Shown: positions 10,883-21,578 of the stretch, in pieces
How positions within the stretch are numbered: the stretch's first letter is position 1
Layout: the number at the start of each line of letters is the position of its first letter
Source of the DNA: Onchidella celtica
Lineage: Eukaryota > Mollusca > Gastropoda > Systellommatophora > Onchidiidae
Reading direction: 5' to 3'
Assembly: GCA_963931925.1 (NCBI GenBank)
Contig: OZ007579.1
Span: forward strand, 29,841,519-29,905,518
DNA length: 64,000 nucleotides
The notes under the pieces: generated by a model
Told to the model about the DNA's origin: nothing
Seen by the model: the letters and a program-made list of their open reading frames with translations, nothing else
Databases searched by the model: none
Program-made: the position numbers and the translations under genes

Positions 10883-12267
10883 TGGTGTGACACCTCCCTC
10901 ACCACGTTAAACGTTACTTTGTGGTTTAGTCATTATAATAAACAATTAAAATAGATGGGAACTGCGAAACAGTTTGATAGGTACTACATAGCATATTTAA
11001 ATATGTGCCAAAGTGTGCATTTGTTATATCTCTCTTCTACATACTAAAAGATCTCCAGCTTTCAGAAAATGGAGTAGAACAAACAAGATCTTATTTACAA
11101 CTAAGGCCGTCTTTTGTGGAAATACGAATTTTCATATCACCGTTGCTTGTCTATTTGTTTGCTTGTTTGTTTATAAACGGCCAAACTGCTGACCTGGGCA
11201 GGCTGAAACTTGGTCCACTAGAATAAAGGGGCAATTAAACTCTGACACAAGGAACGCCAATGAAAAGGTCGGTCACTCTGTCTTTTTGTCTGTTATGTTA
11301 ATCTAACCTATTTTTTCGCTCAAAACAACTGTTAATTGGTTTGTTGCGCTTGCCGTCACAAAGATTGCGATCCCTGCATTTTTTTTAATACGTCAAAATA
11401 TCTACAATGACGATTAGCAACGGCGCTGTTAACAAAACGCTGAAAACAAAAATTTTCACTGGTTTTCAAATGTGTGACTCTTGACAATTCTGCCGTGAAA
11501 CCAAACAAAAAAAGTATTCACCAATGTAATTTAGCTCAAATTCACTTTTCACCATTATTTCATACAGTGAAATTTGTTCTGTCTTCCTATCTGGATTATA
11601 ATTTTGCACGACTGACAGTTTCTTGTGATGGTCACAAAATGGAACCTGAACAAGGAATAAAGCAAAGGTCAATGTCAAATGTTTTAGGATGGCCTGGCTT
11701 TTAAAGTTCCATTCCTGGCGCATACTGTCCAGTTCCGTAACACGACAGAATTCGTTTCTAAAAACAATTGAAGTATTATGTATCTAATGATTGTGCTATT
11801 CCTTATCGGTCTCAGAGATTATTTCATTACAAACATTGGGCACTCCCTCAGTGGTGTTGCATGAATTTTGTTTTAAATGCTCTGCTCGTTTTGATAATTA
11901 TGACATAATATCGCTATCTTTGTTTGTAAACATGAATTAAATGACATGCAGATGCAGAAGTCTCCCCACATGTAAGCTTACATCTTGAAAGGAAGGGCCA
12001 CCTTAGGCCAACTGCATCTACATGTAAGCTGAATTTAGTGTTATTTTCCCCACGGTTACACAGTAAATGATAATAAAACATGCAGAACATTCAGAAATCT
12101 TTAAAAAATATTGAAACATTAATACTTTGCCGTTATGATGATGGACACTGGACATTTCACGTTAATAGCACTGAACTGGAATAGATTCCATTCGATCAAA
12201 CTTGTTCAAGATAGCACGCTTGATGAATTATTTTTTAAAATAAATATCATGTTGTTTATAGTCGTTT
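10883..12267. other. No gene seen
   Basis: AT-rich sequence with small open frames lacking known domains. A piece near 11140-11225 (TATAAACGGCCAA...GACCTGGGC) faintly resembles 28845-28870 and may be another dispersed repeat. Confidence 0.4.
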
Positions 12268-12372
12268 GAACACGCCGGATTGACGTCAAGTTTGCTCAAA
12301 AGAGTGGCATTGACGTAGGTCGGCTAATTACGACATTACCCCTTCGTCGGTTTGATGTAAGAAATCTGTTTT
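12268..12372 (-). repeat. Repeat J copy 1
   Basis: On the minus strand TTACATCAAACCGACG, AATGTCGTAATTAGCCGA and AACTTGACGTCAATCC align in order with repeat J at 40855-41040, 55140-55310 and 58855-59015 (minus). Confidence 0.65.
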
Positions 12373-12649
12373 TTATGCTAACAGTGTACCAATCTTTCTG
12401 GAAGTCTTATAAATCTTCGTCGTATTGACGTTCTTTCACAATGGGCTGTTGTTCGGGGACCGTAGTGTCTTAAGTGCCCCATACACCCTCAAATTTGTTT
12501 GTCAAACATTTTTGATCAAATTTTTTTGACAGTTTGACGTTTGCCCTACACGCTCAATTTTTTTAAATCAAACATTAGTTTGTAATGGAGGGACCAACAG
12601 CGTTGGCTCTTGCTTTAGCCTTGCCAAGTAAAACAAAAAAGAAAAGAAA

Positions 12650-12967
12650 TCAAAGAGCATCAAAAAACCAGACTGAAGGCTGGTAGATATCATCTGCACC
12701 GGCCCCAGGCTTTTGAGGATCATCCAATTTCTTCAACTCCCTTCGAAAACTCGTCCGCATTGAGTTAATTTTCTTTTTCATTTCTTCTTTTGTGGCATCT
12801 GCATACCACTCCTTGTGTTTCAGCAGCAGAGCATCATAGGCAGCCTCTTTTTTTTTTTTATCTCTGTCACTATATTCTTTACTTTTAACTTTCCACAGTT
12901 CAGGCAAACTCTGGTACACTTCAATCAGCTCCAGAATAAAAAATTTTTCATCCTTTGATGGCGCCAT
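12650..12967 (-). CDS. Harbinger-associated MADF/Myb-like DNA-binding protein, C-terminally truncated
   Basis: A 105-residue frame starting at ATG with a MADF-type domain over residues ~7-103. It shows the expected pattern: ELIEVYQSLPELW (W25), the basic KEYSDRDKKKKEAAYDALL, KKKINSMRTSFRRELKK, then GADDIYQPSVWFFDAL (W100). PIF/Harbinger transposons carry two genes, a DDE transposase and a Myb/SANT- or MADF-like protein; the accessory protein binds DNA and helps bring the transposase to the ends. Here the frame stops right after the domain and the element's terminal repeat region follows within 180 bp, so the usual C-terminal region appears to have been deleted. CpG-rich, promoter-like DNA lies upstream (13080-13170). 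A host MADF gene is less likely, given its place inside TIRs. Confidence 0.75.
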   Translation of the reverse strand: MAPSKDEKFFILELIEVYQSLPELWKVKSKEYSDRDKKKKEAAYDALLLKHKEWYADATKEEMKKKINSMRTSFRRELKKLDDPQKPGAGADDIYQPSVWFFDAL

Positions 12968-13044
12968 GATGATGTAAAAAGTACATCTTTTCTATCCGGC
13001 AGCAACTGAAAAAATAATGTTTGTACAAATAAATTTGATGAAGC

Positions 13045-13081
13045 CAAAGATCTTAAAATAGTATTCACCTAGATTCCCTAG
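13045..13081 (+). repeat. Internal inverted repeat, left arm
   Basis: CAAAGATCTTAAAATAGTAT and the following TCACCTAGATTCCCTAG pair with 14062-14099 in inverted orientation with only about two mismatches over 37 bp. The left arm lies just upstream of the MADF start. Confidence 0.9.
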
Positions 13082-13170
13082 TCGCGTTGCGAGAACCAGC
13101 TCGCGGCGTCCCGGGCGTGGAGAGCGAAAACAATGGCGGCTTGAGGTCAAGCTGTCCAAGCGGCGGCCTA
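13080..13170 (-). promoter_or_regulatory. CpG-rich region upstream of the MADF gene
   Basis: Locally GC- and CpG-rich (CGCGGCGTCCCGGGCGTGG) in otherwise AT-rich DNA, about 110-200 bp upstream of the MADF ATG on the minus strand. A promoter role is inferred from position and composition only. No TATA box was identified. Confidence 0.3.
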
Positions 13171-13448
13171 GCAACGCTACTGTTTACCATAGGAAACACA
13201 AACCGTTTGCCTCGAATTTGATAGTAGGCCTACGATGTAGTACATAGTAAGCCTAGCGTGTTGTTTTACGTTGTCGAGAAATGTAGATCCTGAGTGCTAC
13301 AACAATCAGGAAAATGTCAGAGATTCTAGAATAAGAGAACATTGTAGGCCTACAATTGTTTTTAATACATGTATAAGGAGGTCTAGAAGAAGAAACTCAG
13401 AAGCTTGGACCGACAGACTCGCAAATTCTTACTTCAACGTGTGTGTTA

Positions 13449-13472
13449 GAGAGAGAGAGAGAGAGAGAGGGG

Positions 13473-13520
<48 letters not shown>
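13449..13520 (+). repeat. (GA)n microsatellite with G run
   Basis: GA dinucleotides broken by a short GGGGGG tract, inside the Harbinger element. Confidence 0.95.
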
Positions 13521-13524
<4 letters not shown>

Positions 13525-13777
13525 CTATAAGACGTACCACCATAACAGCTACAAAATCAGAAAAAATGAAAGTAATCGACAACCTCACCCCCCCCCCCCT
13601 AATAAAATAAACAGACGGATATCAAGATCCAGCAGAAGCTCAAGTGCATGGGCAGACACTCACTAGTAGCATGTGAGAGTGTGAGGGGGGGGGGAATAAG
13701 GCGCAAGCATGATAATGGCTACATAAAATCATAATTTGCTACGTCAACATCAGCCTCCAACCACCTGTGACAGACAC

Positions 13778-13809
13778 CCCCCCCCCTCCCTCCCCCCCCC
13801 CCAAAAGAC

Positions 13810-13872
<63 letters not shown>
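13778..13872 (+). repeat. C-rich tract followed by (GA)n
   Basis: CCCCCCCCTCCCTCCCCCC at 13778-13802 followed by GA repeats. Similar C or G runs lie at 13588-13600 and 13684-13694. Confidence 0.95.
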
Positions 13873-13874
<2 letters not shown>

Positions 13875-14061
13875 GGGGGAGACAGACATGTAGAGGAGAG
13901 GGAGAGAGACTCACTTACTCTTGTTCGCTCACTCACTTACTCACACACTCGTCACTCGACTCAGTCACTGTCATGTTGCAGAAAAAGTAAACCAGGCTAA
14001 CCGGAAGAGTTGTTTCTGACCTCAATGGCCGAAAGCGTTGAGGTACGGTCACGTGACCTCA

Positions 14062-14099
14062 CCAGGGAATCTAGGTTAATACTATTTTAAGATCTTTGG
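14062..14099 (+). repeat. Internal inverted repeat, right arm
   Basis: Inverted partner of 13045-13081. Together they could form a stem with a ~980-bp loop inside the Harbinger element. Confidence 0.9.
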
Positions 14100-14386
14100 A
14101 TGAAGCCCATACACGATCAATTAGTTTGACGGTTTGACAAAAAATATCAACAGAAAACAGATCCCTCAAATATTTGACATCAAATTTTTTTGACCATCAA
14201 ACACGCCCACACACGATCAAAAATCTATCAAAAAAATTTGTGTCAAACAGATTTGATCAAACCATCAAACAAATTTGAGCGTGTATGGGGCACTTTACCT
14301 AGAAAGTTACAGCTGAACAGTGAACACAACTCTGTATTTTCTCTATTTGGCTTTGTAATTAGTCTACGCTTACCTAGCAAACATCC

Positions 14387-16069
14387 TTCACAATGCAAGA
14401 CACCGTTGTTTCGTTCTAGGTAAAAATCCACATTTCTGTGTTATAGAATACAGCTACTAAATAGGTTGTTTTGCAGTGGAAAAACCCATCAAACTGTCTA
14501 TAAACTAAGCCCTTCTAGAATTCGGGCGCCAATTTGTCTGGCTGATCTAATCGTAAGATTGAAATGCATAGACTTTATGCAAGAACATTTTCCTGGTACC
14601 ATTGTAGTAAGAGTAGCTGAAGAAAACACTCCCATAAATTTTATTTCATTATGCGAGTAGTATTGTGACAGTCTGCGCTAAGCACAGATTTCCTTTTGTT
14701 GTTTTTTCTTTATGGTCCTCGTGGGTTTCTCTGATTATGCAATTGCAAATCCCAGTTTTCGGCTTTGCCCAAGACATTGATGGTTTTAGTTCTAAGACGT
14801 GCCTAAGTCAGGAAATGGTAAATTTGAGATATTGAGCAACAAGCAGTTTTCATGCAAGGTACGACTCTGGAAAGGTTGCCAAGCTCGATAAGGAACAGTC
14901 CTGGGTTAATGTGCTCATAGCACACTCTCTGATACTTATGCACAACTATCTTGTTTGTTTTGGAGTCTAAATGGACAGCGGCGTGCAGAAAGGGAGTGGA
15001 GCTGAGGGGGGCGACGGCCCCGGGGATCATTTCAGGAGGGGGGGGGGCATCCAATCAAAGAGTGAAATTAAATTTAAGTCTTCTGAAATTTGAAATGATC
15101 GCTGTTAACTTCATTGTACAAGCTGCCCTACAGGCCTACAAGCTGGACGTGTGAAATGAGGATCTGTGTTAAGCGAGACCAGAGTAGAGAACCTAGTGCA
15201 TGATTGTAAATAATATGCGAAAAGCTGATTAAGATAATATGAAGTAGCGGTAAATCTATGAGCTCTGTAGAATTCGCTTATATTTAATTTGGATAAAAAG
15301 TTTATTTCAACTGTTTTTACATTTTTAAAAAGCGCTTCCGTTCTTACATTCCTCAGTATTAGTCCTTAAACTGTCTTGAGTCTTGGGGTATACAATCTAG
15401 GAGTTGGGAGCCCGGCATCACCAATTCTCAACACGACACTCCATGACTGTAACCTCTTTTGATCTAGCGTGTCTCTTATGCCTTCACGCGTCCCAAAACA
15501 ATGCTGATCTAGAATATTCAGTTCTATTTCCTGGGCCGATTAGCAACGCTCTCCCGTGCTTGTTACAGACTTGCGCAGCCTGTCGACGCTTCCCTAAAGC
15601 TTTACTGATACACTGAATGCAACACACAGAAGGTTAAACAGAAAAGAAGGGGAATTGTTGCTACAGGGACAAATTAATTTCAATACACTTTGTAAATTTC
15701 CTGAAGAAGAATTAGTTCGGATAAAAATTCCTGTGATTATGTTATAAAACCTTTACAGCCTTTGGTTGTCAAACTCCATGAAATACCTGTTACCTGAAGT
15801 ATTAACACTGCCCTACATCATTCATATTCAGTGCTTCGTAAAGCACATTAGTGACAAACACTATCTGCAATTTTAATTTTATTATTCTGATTTCACGAAT
15901 CGTCATTTTGTTCTAATCAGCTTGATATTTTACAGAATCTGTAACCATGAAATAGCACTAATTCTGATGGAACACAGTTAACTTTGCATTTTATCAAGAA
16001 AGATCCCATAATGACGCTTAACTGCAATTACGATATTTGCGGTCGGGAGCCATACTATACATACAGGAC
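14387..16069. other. No gene seen
   Basis: Mixed AT-rich sequence with small open frames without known domains. A poly-G tract lies near 15037-15046. Confidence 0.4.
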
Positions 16070-16440
16070 ATGCGATCAGAAGAGGGGGGGGGGGGGGAGG
16101 GGGTGCCCATAGTGTACGAAAAATACCGCATGAAGGGGGGGAGGGGGACGGCAGAGTGGGGGAAGGTTCTGAAGAGAGTACGTACGCTTTTCAATTATTA
16201 TTAAAATGTTTGTATTTATTTATAGATTTAAACATATTACAACAAATTGAGTTCTAGTATTACATAAATATAATATGGAAACCAACATCATATATTTCAT
16301 GAAACAGGTCCTTGCAAAATCAAAATACCACTTTAAGTTTTAGAACATCAACACCCACTGTTCCAATGGCCGTACACTCGTACGCGGGGTGGGGGGGGGG
16401 GGGCGAGGGGCATTGAAGCCAAGGCCAGGGAATGCCTACA
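16070..16440 (+). repeat. Repeat K copy 1
   Basis: Shares with 37840-38165 and 48060-48375 the ordered blocks GTACGCTTTTCAATTAT, a T-rich middle, a CACTTTAAGTTTTAGAACATC-like block and a GGC...GTACACTCGTACGC end. G-rich runs flank the shared part at 16085-16097 and 16391-16404. Confidence 0.6.
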
Positions 16441-16526
16441 TGAAGAGAGGTAGAGAGAGTGGGGGTGTGTCTGATTTTAACATAATCAAGCGTAATATTT
16501 TCTGGGTGTTCCCTGACATCTTTCAC

Positions 16527-16712
16527 AAGGTTCAATGCCATGTTATTTCATGTAGCAAAACCTGTTATTCAGTTATGATCAGTTTATGCAATGATGCGTG
16601 TACGACCATGTGTATGAGCTCTGTAAATGCTCTGGGAATTTCCCTCATGGGTTAATAAAATGATTTTCATCTTATCTTATGTTATCTTATATTATCTTAT
16701 TTTTTACCCATC
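16527..16712 (+). mobile_element. LINE 3' UTR fragment
   Basis: Contains GGTTCAATGCCATGTTATTTC and GGGAATTTCCCTCATGGGTT followed by AATAAAATG and a (CTTAT)n-like tail. The GGGAATTTCCC...GGGTTAATAAA arrangement with a short tandem tail is typical of CR1/L2-like LINE 3' ends. The same blocks occur on the minus strand at 43878-44060, behind a reverse-transcriptase C-terminus. Confidence 0.7.
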
Positions 16713-17227
16713 TATATAAATATTGTTCACTCTCCGGGCATTCACTCCCCACGTACTCTATGCAATCCGCCCGTCCATTTCTTCTTACCGAGTAATCATA
16801 TCGCTCCACCTGCAGATGACATTAAACTCATTTATTGCAGTTGTAAATCTGCTGCTTGAAGCAATTAATGTGTCCGATTACACCCACTTTCCACTCCAAC
16901 GATAAGATCTGAGTAGTTCTGTATAGAAGTCAAGACTCTCCCCGTCAAAATAAACATAGCAACAATTGTCGGGTGGTAACTCAACGTCGGCGTCAGCGGT
17001 TATCAAAGTGTATGGAATGGATGGACAAATGGACCCTTCGCTCTATGATTTGTTTGTTGTTGTTGTTTTTTTGCCAGCAAACCACTTCTTAATGAATTAG
17101 TTACACACTCCTTTTTTCCAGCAATGGGTAACAAACTCCTGATGAGCAGAAATAGCATACATTTTGCACCTGAGCAAAACAAGATGAACCAAACAAACAA
17201 AGACATGAAGACAGTTCTGCAGGATTA
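16713..17227. other. No gene seen
   Basis: Unassigned sequence between the LINE 3' UTR and SINE-A copy 2. A (TTG)n patch lies near 17050-17070. Confidence 0.4.
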
Positions 17228-17595
17228 TAGCGCGCTGACCTACAGGCACGGTGCTCGTCTCTCATGCCGAAGGTACCGGGTTCAAATCCCGGTCGGTGCA
17301 GGTATGTTGGAATTTTGGGATTTTTCTCACATTTTCCTGCCCCTGATCCTATGTTAGGTAGGATCGAGCACCTAGTCTTCTTGGATAAGGACGAAAAATT
17401 CCGAGGGCCCGTATGTACGTTGTACACGTTAAAGATGCCTTGGCAGTTGGAAATCGAGAAGAGCAGGCCGAACAGGCCGGTGCCCGGGCAAAATTCTAAA
17501 AAACGAATCCCCAGCACAACAAGGAAATAAAGACAAGAAAAGTGTGGTGTAAATTCCATGGGCAGCGAAACCTCCTTAAGTAAAGACCTGAACAC
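17228..17595 (+). mobile_element. SINE-A copy 2
   Basis: The best preserved full-length copy. It has the tRNA-like head with B box GGTTCAAATCCC (near 17279-17290), the GATAAGGACGAAAAATTC block, GTTGTACACGTTAAAGATGC, GCAGGCCGAACAGGCCGGTG and the 3' end GGGCAGCGAAACCTCC. Neighbouring copies lie at 18182 and 20352 in the same orientation. Confidence 0.9.
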
Positions 17596-17692
17596 AAATG
17601 CAGAATTATAAGAATGTCGCTTCCTCAGATTGTTTTTTAACTATTTCTCCAGTTCATTCTACCTTTCAAAAGGACCATCTAAAAGCCTAGTT

Positions 17693-17910
17693 GTGCTCTG
17701 AGTCAAGTCTGTTTTATTTCTGTTTTAGTGTGAGATGTGTCTTGTGAAGCATAATGAGACTTTGCTCACTGGCGAGTCTGGCGACACAAGACTGTCTCAC
17801 TGCTTCGGGCGCGTCAGAACGGTCCTAAATCAACGTGTGGAAAGAGAGACCTTGGGCACTGGGTCGAAACAGACACGAAATAGACCTGACTCAATACGCC
17901 ACCACCCTAA
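17693..17910 (+). mobile_element. MITE-B copy 3
   Basis: Begins GTGCTCTGAGTCAAGTCTGT. The end, read on the other strand, gives GGTGGCGTATTGAGTCAGGT followed by CTATTTCGTGTCTGTTTCG, so about 35-bp diverged terminal inverted repeats are visible. Middle blocks match the copies at 7326 and 62845. Confidence 0.75.
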
Positions 17911-18181
17911 CAGAATTATTTAGATATCTCATCGAGCAATATGAACATAGTATTGTGTGCTACTGCTAAAGACCCATAATGGCATAAAAAGGGGTGGTAA
18001 CGCCAGGAGCAACTGAAATAAAAATGGCACCTCTTCAGAACTGTGCTCTTTAAAATTCTGTTTGAATCCTTATGCTTAATGGTACTCAGACTGGTAACTC
18101 TTAGCTTTAATGGAAATAAAATATGTTTTTATTGATTAAACAAAATAAACTTAGGCTGTTATCGCTGACATATTTCTATAT

Positions 18182-18455
18182 GGGGACAAGGTGGTCTAGA
18201 GGCGAGGTGCTCGCCTCTTATGCCAAGGGTATTGGGTTCAAAACCCGGCCGGTGCAGGCATGTTGAAAGTTTGGGATATTTCTGATATTTTCGTGCCCCT
18301 GATCCTATTCGGGGGGGGGGGGTGTAGATCTAGTGCCTAGTCTTCTCGGATAAGGACGAAAAAATTCGGAGGGCCCGTGTGCACGTTGCGCAGATACCTT
18401 GGCAGGTGGAAATCGAAAAGAGCCGGCCGAACAGGCCGCTGCCCGGGCAAAAATC
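18182..18455 (+). mobile_element. SINE-A copy 3 (chimeric 3' end)
   Basis: Head A box TGGTCTAGAGG and B box GGTTCAAAACCC, then the SINE-A body to CCGAACAGGCCGCTGCCCGG. Instead of the usual SINE-A 3' end it runs into C-rich DNA and repeat L. A G run sits at 18311-18321. Confidence 0.85.
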
Positions 18456-18475
18456 AAATAAAATATACCACTCCT

Positions 18476-18630
18476 CCCCCCCCCCCCCGCAAAAAACAGC
18501 AACGCCGACTGGCGCGCTGCAATTTGACGACGACGTGCCTGCTCCATTTGTAACTGGGTGCAATAACACAAAGGCAAATTTCCCAAATGGGATTGAAGTA
18601 GTATACAAATACAAATATAAGTATTACTGA
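18476..18630 (+). repeat. Repeat L copy 1
   Basis: Shares with 37090-37238 the blocks GCCGACTGGCG, CTGCAATTTGACGACGACGT-like, ACAAAGGCAAATTTCCCAAA and GGGATTGAAG...ATACAAATACAAAT. Here it directly follows the SINE-A body. At 37090 no SINE-A body precedes it. Confidence 0.8.
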
Positions 18631-20012
18631 AATGGCGGCCCTCCTCTCCTAACTGTGACCTGTGACACCTGCGACACGTTCCCCATCTGTCCCAAACTAA
18701 ATTACGCCAGTGTGTGCGACAGTAATACTTAATTTGAAACTCGAGAGCCAAACAGGCCCATCGGAATGTGTAAACAGAGTGAGGCAACAGCCTTAACAAC
18801 CGATACATTGGCCAGTTTATTGACGATATTAATGACAGTTGGAGAGTACGGCGAGGTTTATTGGCAACAGTGGACAGGTCAGTGCAAGGACGCATGAATT
18901 CATTTCAGACTGGTTACTGGACTCGGCAGACTTTCAATACAATGGTCACCGAAGCCACGTGTGGTCATATTTTATGGTGTTAGTGGACAGTGTGAGAGGA
19001 GATAAGAACTGCAGTACCATGAACAAAAGGCCGAATATGCCAATCTAAGAACTTCGCTTTTAAATATCACACATTTTTATGATGAAATGTGTTCATTCTT
19101 TCCATCTGGGTAGTAAATTGTACGACAAATGGTGTCTCTTGGCCCCTATGCGATAAGGGTGTTAATTTAATATTTTAATGATTTACTTACTCGCAGAGTG
19201 GTGTCAGTATTGCAAACGTTTATTGAATTCGATTGGTGTATCTAAATTGATGTTTTTTCCTTTTTTCTCAAAAACAGTCAAATGACACTTAGGTCCCTTC
19301 TTATTCTTATCCCCTCAGATGGAAATTTAAACAAGAATAAGGAGGAGAGCAACGCTGAATGTTTTGGTTGCTGTCGCTGTGTCTCTGCCAAACTCTAATT
19401 TTGGCGTTTCAGTCTTTTTCTCTAATGCCGCAGAGAAGTTTGAAAGTTGACAGAAAGTTCAGATAGAGATTGACCTCTTTGGACTGACCGCCTTATCTGC
19501 AGGCATAGGAAACGGCGCAAGTGGTTTTCACACTCATTTGAAATTACCCACCACTTTTCACACAATTTTGTTTTTCTCCGTCCTTTGTCATGTTTTCTTG
19601 TCTTGTTTATTGTTGTTATAAATTTTACCTTAAACATCATTATTGTTTTGCTAACCTTATCATTTTCACTACAGTTTCAAGGCTACGGAGTTTTTTTGTT
19701 TTTTTGTTTTGGTCATGTTGTAAATTATGTTAACCCTCTAAGGCCCCATCCCATCTGCTAGTGGAAAAATTCTGATTTTGTAAGACTTTATTTTAATGGG
19801 GATAATTAAGGGATTTTCATGATTACTTGATTGATTTAGGCCTAGTGTATATTGTAGAAATTACTGAAAAAATAACTTTTCTCGCCTTGAATTCTTGGGA
19901 ACTGCAGCCGAGTGATAAATTTCTGTGTATCACTGGTGATACATGGGGGCCAGGAGGGTTAAGAGAGGGGATCGGAGCTTGTGGACGGGAAAAGGGGGAC
20001 ACGTGTCTGAGT
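18631..20012. other. No gene seen
   Basis: Mixed sequence with no recognised protein or shared repeat. 18640-19050 has a more balanced base composition but only short frames without domain similarity. Confidence 0.4.
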
Positions 20013-20335
20013 AGGAATATATTGACATGAATATCGCACTGACAGATAAAGTGGACGTGTTTGAAAGGACCTCGTAAAGGGTCTAGGGTCGGCACTCAAA
20101 CGTGATGAATTACCAATAAATGAAGCATAAATCTTGCTTTGTGACCTGCACGGTCTGCATGCATTCCTGTCTCTGTCCTCTCCCATTTGTTTTGTTTTAT
20201 AATATTTCCTACCCAAACTTCGAGATTTTAATATCCTATTGTATAGAAAATAAAGGAAAAACCTTCTTGTTGGAAATAGACTCGAACACTACAGAATAGA
20301 TCTTTCTGAAATTTGGAATGATGAAGTGATAGGTG
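20013..20335 (+). repeat. Helitron-like dispersed repeat, uninterrupted copy
   Basis: AGGAATATATTGACATGAAT, GTGGACGTGTTTGAAA and GGGTCGGCACTCAAACG match 28886-28982. CGTGACCTGCACGGTCTGCA-like sequence and ATAGACTCGAACACTACAGA match 35640-35800. It therefore represents the uninterrupted form of the site into which the Gmr1-like element inserted. The ACTCGARAACTAC...CTGAAATTTGGCAT wording resembles known Helitron-derived repeats; that assignment is inference. Confidence 0.65.
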
Positions 20336-20351
20336 ATAAGCTGTATATGAG

Positions 20352-20733
20352 CATACAGTTTGGTCTACAGGCAAGCTGCTCGCCTCTCACGCCGAGGGTA
20401 CCGGGTTCAAATCCCAGTCGGTACAGGCTTGTTGGAATTTGGGATTATTCTCATATTTTCCTGTCCCTGGTCCTATGGTAGGTAGGATTGAGCACCTAGT
20501 CTTCTCAGATAAGGACGAACAATTCGGAGGGCCCGTGTGTACGTTGCGCACGTTAAAGATACCTTTGCAGTTGGAAATCGAAAAGGGCAGGCCGAACAGG
20601 CCGCTGTCCGGCCAAAATAATTTTTAAAAAACTAATCCCTACCACAACAAGAAAAATATAAACCAGAAAAGTGGGGTGTAAATACCAGGGGCAGCGAAAC
20701 CTCCTAAAATAAAGAGCTAAACACACTGTGAAC
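20352..20733 (+). mobile_element. SINE-A copy 4
   Basis: Full-length copy: TTGGTCTACAGGC at the A box position, B box GGTTCAAATCCC, GTACGTTGCGCACGTTAAAG, GGCAGGCCGAACAGGCCGCT and the 3' end GGGGCAGCGAAACCTCC then AATAAAGAGC. Confidence 0.9.
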
Positions 20734-20755
20734 GTCAAAACTGTTGATCTTTGCT

Positions 20756-21578
20756 GTAGCTCAGACATATTTCTGTGTCAGTATACTGTTCTTATAGAGG
20801 GCACTTTAAACGTCAGAGAGATACATTCTTGGGTTTCTTACTTCTTAATCATAATATCATCATAAAGTGACTTGTTAAAGGTCGGACATATTTCTGCGCC
20901 AATATACTGTTCTTATAGATTGCATATTATTAAACTTCAATTCAGCGAGTTAAATTCTTGAGTTTCTTACTCCTTAATCATAATATTATCTCTGAGAGAC
21001 TTTTTAAAGTTCGGGCATAGTTCTGTGTCAGAATACTGTTCTTGTAGATGACCCTTTAAACTTCAGAGAGATAAATCCTTTAGTTTCTTACTCCTTAGTC
21101 ATAATATTATCATTAGATTAACTGTTAAATTTCAGACAAATTTCTCTGTCAGTGAAACTGTTCGTATGATTATATGACAAACTTCAGAGATTTAAATTGT
21201 TGAGTTTCCTAATATTGTTGACTTTTAGACATATTTCTGTGTCAGAATACCGTTTATATAATGGCTGATTAAGCTTCATAAGTATAAAGTCTAGAGTTTC
21301 TTACTCCTTACACATACTATTATTACGAATTTCTTGTTAAAGTTCAGACATAATTTCCGTGGACATATACTGCCCTTCTAGATAGCACTTTAAACCTCAG
21401 ACAGTGATATTCTTGAGTTTATTACTCCTTCATCATAACAGTATCATAAAGTGACTTGTTAAAGTACAGACATATTTCTGTGTCAGTATACTATTCTTGT
21501 GGCACGTTAAAGTTCAGAGGGTTCAAGTCTGCAGTTACTAGGTTCTTAATCACAATATTACCATTAATGGACTTGTTC
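20756..21578 (+). repeat. Diverged ~120-bp tandem repeat, about 7 units
   Basis: Units start with TCAGACATATTTCTGTGTCA, followed by TACTGTTCTTATAG, TTTAAACTTCAGAG, TTGAGTTTCTTACTCCTTA and ATCATAATATTATC, then ACTTGTTAAAG. Starts lie near 20762, 20881, 21009, 21131, 21226, 21346 and 21467. Units differ by perhaps 15-25 percent and one is shortened, so the array is old. Confidence 0.85.

Larger units (their letters stand above)
12470..14297. mobile_element. PIF/Harbinger derivative with TTA duplications
   Basis: The element is 12473-14294 (1822 bp). Its ends are inverted repeats AGTGCCCCATACACSCTCAA, followed by similar ATTTGTTTG and further T/A-rich inverted sequence for about 60 bp. Flanking 3-bp TTA sequences (12470-12472, 14295-14297) match the TWA target preference of PIF/Harbinger. 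Inside are a MADF-domain gene but no DDE transposase, so it depends on another copy. The interior also carries two GA arrays, C-runs and a 37-bp inverted repeat pair. Confidence 0.85.
12446..14386. mobile_element. MITE-C copy 3, host of the Harbinger insertion
   Basis: The left end (TGTTCGGGGACCGTAG, 12446-12472) and the right piece (14298-14386, including GCTGAACAGTGAACACAAC and TCTCTATTTGGCTTTGTAAT) together make one MITE-C. The two parts are separated by the Harbinger element at 12473-14294 and its TTA duplications. Confidence 0.75.

Noticed and set aside
18305..18895. 196-codon minus-strand frame
   Set aside because: It reads through SINE-A, a C run and repeat L; similar frames occur at 17101 and 20553 over other SINE-A copies.
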